From the NCBI RefSeq assembly GCF_000003815.2, contig NC_049987.1:8357858-8421857 (forward strand): a stretch of 64,000 nucleotides of DNA, written 5' to 3'. Made by a program: the position numbers and the translations under genes. This DNA is from Branchiostoma floridae. Lineage: Eukaryota > Chordata > Leptocardii > Amphioxiformes > Branchiostomatidae. Position 1 is the stretch's first letter; the number at the start of each line of letters is the position of its first letter. Shown piece by piece: positions 1 to 12,500 of this stretch. The notes under the pieces were generated by a model, which saw only the letters and a program-made list of their open reading frames with translations, did not search any database and was not told the origin of the DNA.

Positions 1-590
1 CAGTATTTTCTCCACACTTTATGGCAGTAGTACTTTCTCCAGACTGACTATGGTCTCCCCTCTTCACTATCAGGCACCCGCAAAAGAGGTGGTCCGCCGT
101 TGAACTTGACTTTTATACTGCTGCGTAGGCGCTATATATCAGCCTTGATAGTTGACACAAAAAGGGGTGGCGAACAAGCAGCTGTCAATGATTTATCTTG
201 GCAACGCCTCAGGTGTGAAGGCATTTCAAAGCGTTACTTGCGCTCTGAAAGTATTTTAAGATTTCACAAATAAATGTCAAAGAGAATTGACTTGTCCTGT
301 GGTTGAGACTGTGTGATATTTCGTTATGGCTAGAAGCCGGGAAAACAAAGGTTAACTGCGGATTTTAATGGTAACGGATGAAAATTGATGCATCCGTTAT
401 CCATATGCATTTAATCAAATCAACATGGCCTAATCTCGTAAGATGGTACAAAAATAAGACAAAGAAAGTATGATCATATGATTGACTAAGTGGGATCGAG
501 TCCACAGCGTACCGCTACTCTGGCTGTTTTTAGAGTGTTTGGGGCGTTTTGGGCGTTTCTATTTTGTGCTGATTCCTTTATAGAAACCAA
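1..590. other. Intergenic, dispersed repeats only
   Basis: No gene is seen. Positions 1-125 resemble 25,110-25,235. Positions 162-245 resemble 14,482-14,520 (same strand) and 28,768-28,830 (opposite strand), sharing AATGATTTATCTTGGC, so at least one dispersed repeat family is present. Confidence 0.5.
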
Positions 591-1500
591 TGTCTACTTG
601 GAACAATTGTACATGCGTAGTTCAACAACGCTGTTGCCAGGGGGACAGCAACCAGGGAATAGGTCAAATGAGAAAACAAGCCCCGGTTACAAACGTGTAA
701 GTGATCGTGTGTACTGTACGTGACCGGACCTACCGTACGTGCGTGCAGTAAACTTGTCAGGGCCGGAAATGGCCCTGGTGGATGCTTGGATTTCATGTGA
801 TAAACCTTTATGAAGGTCTGACTGTTGATCGAAAACTCTTTGAGCACATTGAATAGAATGCATCAACTTGAATGTTTAAGTACCAACCATCTATAAAGAA
901 AAGAGCACAAAATGGAACGCCCGTTATAAATGCCTAATAACACGCCAAAAAAACACAACCAGAGTCAAACCTCTGATCCGGTCATGAAGCAAACACGCCG
1001 CCGTAAGACTGTATCGTAATTAATTGTATCATAATTAATAATTGACTGTATCATAATTTATCAAATTCTGCGCATCCTGTTCATAAGATTTTTTTTACTA
1101 TCGACATAGTTTTTCTGCCAATTGCTGTCGCATTATCACAATTGTACCTTCGTTCGGGACTCACTGATATTGGTGGATACTTAAAGCATGATTTAAGTTC
1201 TTGTGTTCTATCCAGTGCACTTATCGAGTTTTCGATCAACACTCAGGCCTTCGCAAAGGTTTATCACATGAAGTCAAAGCATCCGCCAGGGCTATTTACT
1301 CCCCCGACAAGTTTACGGTTAGGCTCGGTCACATACAGTGCACGCGATCACCTACACTGCGTTTGTGACCTGTAGGCCTGTGTCCTTATTTCACCTGTTC
1401 TCAGGTTGGTGTCCTTACCTGAACTTGTATCTATGTAACTTGGCAACAGCGTGGGTAATCACAGTGTTGTTGAACTACGCTATTGTTCCAAGTGGACATT
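590..1500. mobile_element. Long foldback element (inverted arms about 260-280 bp)
   Basis: The left arm (about 590-850) and right arm (about 1220-1500) are inverted copies. Both encode a recognisable shared stretch, KVYHMKSKHPPG, on opposite strands, so the match is extensive, with indels. The AT-rich centre (1010-1090) has repeated TGTATCATAATT units. There is no transposase; it is probably a non-autonomous foldback transposon. Confidence 0.75.
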
Positions 1501-1758
1501 GATATATGACTTATCTTAACCAGTGACATTGGTTAATGGCAGCAACACTCCGTGTTCTGTCAGCACACAGACAGAACATTATTACCTTTGCCAAGAAGGT
1601 TATGTTTTTGGTAGTGTTTGTGTGTATGTGTGTGTATGTGTAGAAGACCAACATAACTCTAGAATACATTATGTCAATGAAGACCTAATTTACATAAATG
1701 ATCAGAACATTTACTTGACAGCAATTTAACAAAGACTTTTAAGAATCCGTTTTTTCGT

Positions 1759-1772
1759 GTTGCCATGGCAAC
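1759..1772. promoter_or_regulatory. Perfect palindromic RFX X-box
   Basis: GTTGCCATGGCAAC is a perfect 14-base inverted repeat matching the RFX-factor X-box consensus. No start codon or gene is seen within 1.5 kb, so the target, if any, is unknown and chance occurrence is possible. Confidence 0.35.
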
Positions 1773-2798
1773 GCTTTGTTGAGAGGCATTTTTGACGAAA
1801 ATCGCTAATTTCAGTTCCAACGAAGGCTTCTGTTTCAAATTTATTTGCTATATTACTGCTATTTTCTTACATGAATACAATTCCATGTAATCTAGAATAA
1901 CTCTCATAATTCAATATGAGTAGATAATGCTAATTTCATGACGTCATCGGACAAAATACAAAATGGCGGACCCTATTACCTGATCATGAATAACTAGCTT
2001 ATTATCTCTTAGAATTTGTTACTACCTGGTGTTTTTTCATTACCAAAACATTTAAATGAACGTTTTTAGTCTATTTCCATTGTCAAATACACAAGTATCA
2101 ACAAATTTCATGTTACTCTATTGCATATTGTGACCTGCAACGTATCTTGATAAAGTGTACAATGTGTTCATAATCTGGTCTGTGTAGCAGTGTTTTAAAG
2201 GTAAATGTGTGGTATGTACCTTTATTGAAATGTGGTTAATGTGTTGGTGTCCTATCTGTAGATATGTACAGCATACAGTGTTATTCCTTTCCCTAGCCAC
2301 AACTGTATTAGTTGGTCTCCAGGTTCTAGACTTCTCCTCTTTGAATTCAAAAGGAAAATTGAGCAAAAATGAGACTGAAAAAGTGAAAAGGAGCAATTCT
2401 TTATTTTCTGAAGTTAGCATTATGTCAATAAAGCTGTGTTGGTTATGTATGAAGCAAACAAATCACTACACCTGGGTGAATGCCAGCTATATTTTAGTTA
2501 ATTAGTAATTTCAATTTTTTTGTCCAAGACAAAAACTAGATATAAATTGCCATTAGTTATGAATTGTGATGTTCACATTTTTCTATTCTATCTATTTATT
2601 TATTTCATTGCAAAAAGGATTTTGCTTTAAGATGTAAGTAAACTTGTGTTTGCAATCCTACAAAGACTTCAATTTAGTAACCATAGCGTAGTACTAGTAG
2701 GAATAGATTGTACATATGCCTAGGGCTTCACTCCTCAGTATTTGACAAATGGACTATTTGTCTTTTCTGACTGTTTCTGACTAACCCATCCGACATTG

Positions 2799-2976
2799 CC
2801 CATGTGACAGGTGACATTGCCCATATGACAGGTGCCATTGCCCATATGACAGGTGCCATTACCCATGTGACAGGTGCCATTGCCCATATGACAGGTGCCA
2901 TTGCCCATGTGACAGGTGCCATTGCCCATATGACAGGTGCCATTGCCCATGTGACAGGTGTCATTACCCATGTGAC
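2799..2976. repeat. 21-bp minisatellite downstream of gene A
   Basis: Eight full units of the type CCCATRTGACAGGTGCCATTG plus a partial ninth. Units tend to alternate ATATG and ATGTG. The paralogous site downstream of gene B (about 15012-15063) has only two units and a partial. Confidence 0.93.
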
Positions 2977-3502
2977 TGTGGACTGTACATTGCTTTTATT
3001 ACATGTAGTTAACGTTACCCATGTAATTCCTACAGAAACACAAATATATCTTATCACTCCATGTGCCCTATAGACACTATTTAAAAGGCTTTAAAAAGGC
3101 TTCAATATGTATGTTAATCTCCAAATCTCTAGTGATATTAGTTATTACTGTGTAATGTTGTCTCTTACAAATGTAGAGTAGGTCCAAGTAAAGTAAAAAT
3201 AGACGCGTGGACCTGCTTATGCCATTGTACTCGTATTGATTAATGTTGCACCAATACCGTCTGATTTAATGAAATATGACACAAAATGTTGTCATGTTCT
3301 AAGCGATAGTCTACTAAGTCATACAATGCGTCAAATGGGGATCACATGACATTGTAAATGATTTTGATAGTTGGGTGATAGAAATGTATCATAGATCAAG
3401 TCACAGTTAATGCCACCTGGGCCTAGCCTATAATGGCGTTCCATGTTGACGGTTCCATGACTGTTCCCCTTGCTGTTGCAGACAGGAATGTTGGAGTCAG
3501 TT

Positions 3503-6500
3503 CTAACATCCATTGGGACCAGAGGTGCCCTTGCCGTCATGGGGTGGCAGTGGTGGGTCTGGGTCACACTCAACTGTGAGGAAACAGAATGTCGTCAACA
3601 CAATGGCTTTTAAATATTTCTAGTAGATTGTAACTCCCTACGAATGCATACTTGTCCTGTTGTGACGAGAAAGAAGACAAGTAACGATACGATTGAAATC
3701 ATTAAACAACTTGGCAGCGTTTGCCTCGAAGGAGGACAGTCAGGTTACGTACTCGGTTTGTTGGGGAAGACTTTTATGACATTTAGTCTGTGATTTTGTC
3801 CTGGCCTAGCCTCCAAAGCAGGCTCTGTAGGCCTTTTCGTTGTTTTTTTGCTCACGATACATTTTTGTTGGCCATTCTTTTTTGTACTGGGTGTTCAGCA
3901 CAAAGGGTGTTAGGAGCAATAAAAACACGACAAAGTCTCAGAGAGCCTGCTATGGAGGTTAATCCTGGCGTACACATGTGCATTGCACTTTAATGACAGT
4001 ACCTGTTTTCATGGCTATGTTGTCATGGCCGTCCTCAGCAGTTGTCTCATATTTAGTCTCCCTTCCCCTGCGTTTGGGAAGGAGGATCTTCTCCAGTTCC
4101 AGGAAGGGAACCTCCGCCATCATGGAGGCAGCAAAACCACACACAAGGGACATGAAGGAGAAACTCACGAACATGAACCACTGCGGGAACAAAAGAACAA
4201 TGATACGACGATGGATATCCTTATTAGTCTTACAGTTCAGAAGTGGGTTCATACATAGCTTTGTTATATAAGAAGTGGGTTACCAAACTACATGTACGCC
4301 ATGTAAATCTGGTTGGTGTGCTTTAATTTCTCTCTGTAAATCGTGATAAGTGTCTTACCCACGTGACGGCTGAGTACAACCATGGGCCCTTGTAATCCAT
4401 GTAGTAGGCCTGTATGATTATGGGATGGACGAGGTAGGCCGTGTAGGACAGGCGACTTAACGGCAGCCAACCGCTCCACGACAGGAACTCCGAGATGATA
4501 CCTGCATAAGGGTACCACAGTTACATAAATCACTATTTTAGCACACATGTACACCTAGCTTGATAAAATCATGCTTCTAGCAGCCCCTCCACTGTTCCGG
4601 GTCCTTGAGGTTTCATTGTTAACACCTGTAAGTCAGGGGAATTGGGTACACCTTAATCCTGCCAAACGTAATGATTTGCAGACTGAGAACTTTTTATAAC
4701 CATGATGCTATGGGCTTGAATGACTGGTTTCTATAGTGACAGAGAATTCTTAGCTCCCATTGATTTCATTTGATAAAGAATCATGAGTCGTAGTTCTGTA
4801 AATAGGAATATTTCTCTCAAGTTAGACATCTATGGTCATAAGCCCTGTCAGCGAAAGATTGTGTAACACAAGCTACATGTAGTTTACCTCCGTATCCCAC
4901 ACAGCAGGCGTACACAACCCAAGCAACTCCTGCAGCAAACAAACTTCTTTCAAAAGTTCTCCAGGCAGCATGGCCGAGGAGGTTGGCTTCGGGAGCACCG
5001 AATGGGAGGTTGGCTTCGGAAGCACCGAATAGGGTGACCAAGGCCACCAGGGCGCAGGTAGTGCCAACAATCCAGCCTAGCAACATCAGCTTCTGCAATA
5101 TATACAGAGTGATTCATGTTACCACAAGCATCTATGGGGAAATTACTAGAATAGTCAAAAGTTGAAGGTAGAAGAAAGACGAGTCGACCAGCAAATAACC
5201 TATAGTGTATGTTCTTGAGTGGTGACTTTGTATGTTATGATATTATACGTGTATATGTTATGTCATAGATACATAGTGTATCACATACAAATTTACCACC
5301 CAAACACAATTCTTAGCCTCCTTATCGGAATGTGTGTAAACAGAGGCTCCCATCAGGATCTCTATCGGTAGAATTTGCAATTCTGCTAGATCTCATTCTC
5401 CACCCCAACATTTAGTATTATACGTACATTGTATTTTTGTATCATACATGTATGTCAACCTATTGTGTGTATTATAATCGTACCCTTGCATTAGGAGTGT
5501 CCGGGACTTTCCTGTCGGTCCTGAAGAGCAGGTAGCCCAGCAGTATGCCGATAAGGTATGAGTCCATCCTGATGAACGACCAAGTCGTGAACCTATAGAA
5601 ATTCACGCTACAGAAAAAAAGAATCACATGTTGTAACATAATGAGTATCATTGTATCTTGTTTAACAGTAACGTTTGATCTGAAAGAGAAAAATGTTTTA
5701 TATGTATATAAAGAGAGAGATAGAAAGTTTTGCATATTTGAGATGCTATTTCAAATATCCTAGATACTTACTCGACCAAGAAATAGTGTAAAACTCCATT
5801 CAGAAGCCAAGTGGATCCGATCAAAAAACAGGCAACTGCAACTCCAACTTTTGGGTACCTACATGTAAACGGCAGACGAAAAGTTCGTAAAAATCACGCT
5901 TTCAAGAATCTGTACTAATGAGTAATGTAAAAGACACTGTGACGTTATGTTGTTTTCATGTTTAAAGCCGTAAGCCGGCCAAGGAGTTTCATAGTGAAAG
6001 TTGCAGTTTGAATCAATTTTTACCCCACACTTACCTGTAAAGCACTACGAGCAGCCCTGTAAGTGTTACGTACAGCTGCATGTCCACACCAAGGTACCAG
6101 GCATGCGGAAAACACTGAAAAGGTGTATAGTAAAATACTGCTTGTTAGAGTGCTTCTTGCAATATTTACTGCCAACTATTATTTCTATATCTGTAAGCTG
6201 ACTTTGACTCAGCAAGCCACTATTCAAACGCATATCTAATGATTGTGAATATGAAAGGGTATACTGGGGGATTGGGGTTCCAAACCTTCAACAATTACTC
6301 TCTGCCCCATAGAGCTATCTACAACTCAAACATAGCATAACCACAACACAAACTATCAAAGCCAGAACATACGCTGTAGTACTTTAGAAAGTTGCTTGGG
6401 GGGCCATCATCATGTTTGTTTTCATCACTTACCATATATCATATGGATCCATCCACAACGTCCTGAGACGAAAAGAACTGAAAACATAACCAACCTTCTT

Positions 6501-9500
6501 GGTAAATGTAAATATTTGAATCTCACCTTATATCCAACATAGTTGTTGATGTAGAGCAGGTTTGCCCACCAGTACTCCCGGCAGACTTGGACTGTAGACA
6601 TGGTGAAAGCTATGGTCCAGTTGTCACGGACAGCCCACCACGGTCCAGACCCCATGTACTCCATCAGGCACGTGGAAATCATGAGCAGGAAGGCGAACAC
6701 TGGCGTCAACCTGGGCATACCAACCAACACACGTACTGAAATACTGAATGCGATCGCGTGGGGTCTACAACAGAATAGATAAACTGTCTTTTACCTCAAT
6801 TTACAATGATTATTTTGTATGTACACCGTGATTTCTTCATGTAAATTGCCCTACCTGAAGTAACAGTGTATTGCGTGTAAAACATAGTTTTCCCAGATAA
6901 ATTACCATGCCTCAAGTGTACGATATTTATACCATGGTCTGCCCATGTAAACTGTCCTACTTGGAATAACAGAGTAAGAAGTGTAGACCATAGTCTCTCC
7001 ATGTAAATTGTCCTGTCCTTTGTAGGTCTTGCAATACCCCTGTCACATTAGGACGACGATTCTGGGGCAATCACCCGAGCATCGCTTATAATAATAACTT
7101 TATTGCACAACAATTGTACAAGGTACAAAGTGTGGCTTATATGTAACAGGGACGGTTTTTATTTGAAACATACGCGCAACGCTCTGTCGATCTTAAAAAT
7201 GGCCGATCTTCCATCGATACGCCCGAAGATCGTCAGATCATGTGACAGGGCCCAGGGGTATAAATCATGGAGACCATAGTCTCTCATTGTAATCTGTCTT
7301 ACGTGAAATAACGGTGTAAGACGCGTAGACCGTAGTCTTTTCATGTAAACTGTCTTACCTGAAATAACGGTGTAAGATGTGTAGACCGTAGTCTCTCCAT
7401 GTAAACTGTCCTACCTGAAATAACGGTGCAATACGTGTAGACCGTAGTCTCTCCATGTAAACTGCCCTACCGGAAATAACGGTGTAAGACGTGTAGACCA
7501 TAGTCTCTCCATGTAAACTATCCTACCTGAAATAACGGTGTAAGACGTGTAGACCGTAGTCTCTCCATGTAAACTGTCCACCTGTCTTCTTCATCTGCTT
7601 CATGAAGAGATACGTCACCAACAAACCACTGGAAGATGAAAGTCATACAAGAAGTCTACAGAAATGGATAAATCATTGATATAGCCCCATTGCCATTATA
7701 GAGATAGCTTCATAATGATTTTCCAATTGTAGTTAAATAAAGAGTTACGTTTCATGTACAACTTATGTTGTAACAGAAAACAAACATCACACGTGTAAGT
7801 GCAATTATAGAGTCTTAAATGTCAGTCAACGTGACATTATTCAAATGTAGAAACTGCCAAGTGTCATGTTCCTCTGACCAAAAGCAGGTGTACGCAATGT
7901 ATTGAGAAATTTGTTTCTTTCTGGAGACTTGGTTTAGAAGCTAACGTATACATACCTGAGCAGAAGGAATGTGTCGACTGCCATGCCATAGTTAACGCGG
8001 ATGATCAAGTACCACCACCGCTCTCGATCTTCCACTCTTTCAACCTCGTTAGCTGTAATCAATAACTAGTGATGTTTTAATGCTTTTTGAAACCCATCAC
8101 TGGTGCAATCAATCAACTTAGGACTGTTTTCTACAAAGCTTTTCAGATACTAGATAATAAACTTACAGCTAGATGATATGTAAAGGTTATGTGTAGACGT
8201 TCGTTCAGTGTTGTTTAACCATCTACTGCCGCGCCGAGTGCCTGTTAAAACTGGACAAGATGTAATTGCTAATGTTATAATTCTATTTGGCAAAATATAT
8301 ATCTTTAAAAACCGGGAGACATCGAATCTATCCATCCACATGTTTATTGCCTTCGTTAAATATGTACATAAAATGGAAAAAAATATCGCAACAGCTAAAA
8401 ACTAAATAAGTCAACATAACAAAAAGAGGGAACACTTATACCTGTTTCTGTAATATCACTACCACAAGTACTTACCTGTCAGTGTATGTGCACCTGTATG
8501 TTCTTGTTTAAGTTTTCTTGTATTTCTTTTTTGTTTTGTTTATCTGAATAAAGTTTGAAAAAAATTTTTTTTAAAAAGTGGACAAGATGTGCTACGCCCA
8601 AGGGCAGCTATAGGGACCACATCACTTCTTCGTGAAAGGACACATTTTTACTTGCCTTTATCGATGCGGTTAAAGTCGTCTGAGTGTCCAAAAATGATCC
8701 ACAGTGCGCTGATAACCCGAATGCCGTGAAGCGTCGGAAGTTGTCCGGGGTGCTGGTACGTGTTGAACACCTTCTTCGTGTTGGAGTACACCGAACAGGA
8801 CAGACAGAACCGACCAACTCTAGCTGTCAGTTAAACAAACAATGAAGTAAGTAATTGAGGTTTTTATTCCAGGATAGAAGAAACTTTCTGTTTACGTTTA
8901 TAAAGGGATACAAGAAGGTTAAAATAAGGTTTGGGGTCATTTCAACTTGTACTTGAGAAGGATCAGAGTACTGATTGAACGCTTGTTGGTAAGCGCCTTA
9001 CTTACTTTGCGGAAACAGTGCCGAAACCTTTATAATATGATTACAGTCGCAGTTAAACTATCATTATCATATAGCCAGGCTTTGCTCACTCGGTGGTTTT
9101 ATTCGAAGGTTATAGCAAAGGATCAGGCGTTATGACACCATATACTCCTCGGGGCGGACCATTAACCCTTAATTAAAAGACACTTACAGGTGGTAAAAGG
9201 TTTTCGCTCCTCCTCAGGAAACCGGATTATGATGAACAACTCATAAGATGTGCTGACTGCGAGAACGCAGAGGAGGATGGCGATAACAGCTCTGTGGCAT
9301 AAGGTAAGCTTGACGTTGGCAAAACGTTGTAAACTCAGTCACATATTACAAGCATTTGCACGAACCCTATGAAATACGTACGAATGTTATGTGACAAATC
9401 ACTGCGAAAATGCACGAATCTTATGAAAATCAAATGAATCACCATGCGAAAACATGCGAACCTTAAAGCCCCCTTCACACGAGAGCACGAATGAGCCGGA

Positions 9501-12500
9501 ATGCCGTCAGAATGAATTTTTTTCTATTCCTGGCAATTCCTGGCAATTCGTACTGTATTCTAAACATTCTTACTGCATTCCAGATATTCGTCCCCGTTCT
9601 TTTGGCCAGCTCGAAAGATTTTGACATGTCAAAAACTGTCGAGGTGCATTCGAAGTGGAGAAATATCGAATAGCATTCCAAGTGGATTCTAAGTGGATTC
9701 TAACTATTCTAACTGCAGTCCGACCACATTCTGTGGCATTCCAACATTATTCGAAACATTCTTATCTCATTCGATGAAAAACCGAAACGGCAAGCCATTT
9801 CGAATCCTTCCCGAATGTGACCAAAAGAGTATCTGGAATGCAGTACGAATTTCTAGAATACGCTACGAATTCCCAGGAATAGAAAAGAATTTTCATTCTG
9901 ACGGCATTTTGGCTCATTCCTTCTCGTGTGAAGGGGATATAAGGACCATTTGGTATTCCCACTCGGAATGGCCCCGAATGTGGCACGAATTCTGCAAATA
10001 CTTCATTCCGGCTGCCGGGTTCTGCTTGATTCCTGCTCGTTCGGTTTCAGTGTGAAGGCCCTATAAGTGACACGCACGAATCTTATATGATACACACGAA
10101 CCTTAGGCGACTTAAGCATCACGTAATATTCGTGCTTTTCACATAGAGATTCGTGCAATTTTCAAAAGATTCGCTCGTTTTCGCATAGTGATTCGTGCGT
10201 ATAGCATAATATTCGCACGAATTTATAGAGTTCGTGCGAATGCTTAGGAACCCCTGATAGGACCTACAAGGTTCGGGTTGGTATTGGCGAGGTCCTTAAG
10301 ACTTATAGCTGCATTCTATGTATTCCGGGCTGGTATTGGCGCGTCTATATAGGCATCACGCCCGCGGTCTTGGAATTCGCCATGAAAATCCCACGGCAGT
10401 GGAATACCACTAAGTTAAAAGGACCTGTAAGGCTTGGGCTCGAATTGCGCAGCCATAGCCCTTTAGACTTCTCCTAACTGTCAGCAAGTTGTGCACTCAT
10501 ACTACATATGTATACTGAATCAAGTTAGATAGACTGATTAGTCAATCTGATACTGACTAAAAGTCATCAAATCAGTCATGATGCATTACAACATTGTGCT
10601 TAGTCATCATTTCATTTCATATACATGTATGCTACTGACCTTACATACTAGTATCATGATAGAGACTGCAATGTGACTTCCCAATGTATGTCTTACGTAT
10701 TGTGAGACATTTCAGTAAAGTAGAATGAGGGAGACAATTGCTGAAGTATGGGCAAGTTGGTAATGTTAACTCACAGTGCAACAATGGCTCCAGTTGAATA
10801 AGCCTGCTCCTTCTGACAGTACACGCTGACTGGGATCCAGGATGGCATCGGCTTCACTCCGAGAAAGCCTTTGGAAGAGAGTAAGCAAACCAACATTATG
10901 GTGTACTGTATCCGTGATAGATAACATAGATAGATAGATCAAACATCAAACGTTACAACGAAGTTCCCAAAGAACACTCACTTATAATGCTCATTCAATC
11001 AATCACTTATTTACTCACTCACTTACATAGGTTGGTACAAAAGGAGCATACCTGTCTCCGTGAGGTCTTGTACTTCAGAGTCACTGCAGGATTTAGGAAC
11101 GCAGACACCTTGTCTGAATTTTTCATCATAATAATAGAGGCTCTGGGGGAAAATGGATAATCATGAATCGGCGTTTATCTACCTGCCGTTTGACATGTCA
11201 GACTTTATCACCCTATGAAACTACTGTCACAAAATCAACTCAGTTTACCCTCCTTAATTTTGCGTTCACCTTAATGTCCTTACCTGTGGTATCACTGTTT
11301 TTGCCCACGTCACCAGGCAGTACATGGCCTGGATACCTTCCGGCCTGTCCACAGCGTTGTTAGCATCAGTTGTGCACTCTTTGTAGTTTCCGATGTCCAA
11401 CAGGTTGCCTTGGAATACTCCAGACGGTGTTAGTTTCCCTGTGCTGTCCAGCACTGACCATGGGATGGGTACAAACGGTCAGTGAACAGAAAAAGAGGTA
11501 GTTTCTTTGTAAAGGTTTTGAAAGGGCCTTCGAAAATCCTTCACTATTCCCAAATCCGTTATAGCCCAATTTTCTTGGAAGCAGAGGTAAGCGACGAGTA
11601 GAGGAAATCAAACAAGACCAATAAGCTAAGGAAAGATACAAAACTGCAGTGGAATACATCAAAGGACATGTTTTTCAATGCCCCTCTGACATATATTTCT
11701 ACAATAAAACTGAACTGGACTCCTGCAGGTCTAATTCAATTTTTATGTTACTACTACTAAGGGGTACATGACTATACTACATTGTACATTACAAGGGGTA
11801 CTAGAGTGGCATGTCACAGCATTCCCGCCTTCATTGTGCAAATAACTGATGTCACTTGATAGTCCGCTTTGTCTAAGTTAAATGAAGCTTTATTAAATCT
11901 ACTTAATTGCAGTTCATTAAAACGAAACCTAAGCTACCTACCTTGCAAAAATAATGAAAAGCCATCGGCCTCTGCTTCATTTGTCACATTCCAAAGTTTC
12001 GTACACTACTTACTGTCGACCCCAAAGGGATATATTGTACACGTTTTACTCAAAATAACGACCATAGCATATCCAAAACACATATCAAAATCAGATTAAG
12101 TGCTTCAGTGTTAGAACCCCGTGGTCTAACATTAGGACGTCTTTGAGCTTAATTTACATGGAAGTGGTCCAAATTTGGCCCAAGTCCAAGGAGACGATGT
12201 GATTTTGGAATGCATTATTAATGTGTTATTGGTAGTATATAGAACTCTACAAAACATTGAAGGCTGAAACAGTTTGAATGACGTTGCAGTTTGCAACATT
12301 TACAGCCATCATTAAGAAAGTTTTGGAGGAGGAGGTTGGTTTAAAGGACTATTACTTGCTAGTCGCCATGTTAGATAGAAATGCATGGTCAGACATTGTT
12401 GATGGCACCTCATATGAGGACGAACTGAACTGAACTGAATTGTATATGACTTAAGATGTTCACTTGTACATAGTATACGTTACAAATATGAAATAATTTA

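Noticed and set aside
2728-3073. Overlapping open frames of 78-109 codons with repeating GNGTCHM/APVIWAM/TGAIAHM patterns
   Set aside because: They are six-frame readings of a 21-bp tandem repeat, whose period is a multiple of three; no start context or homologue.
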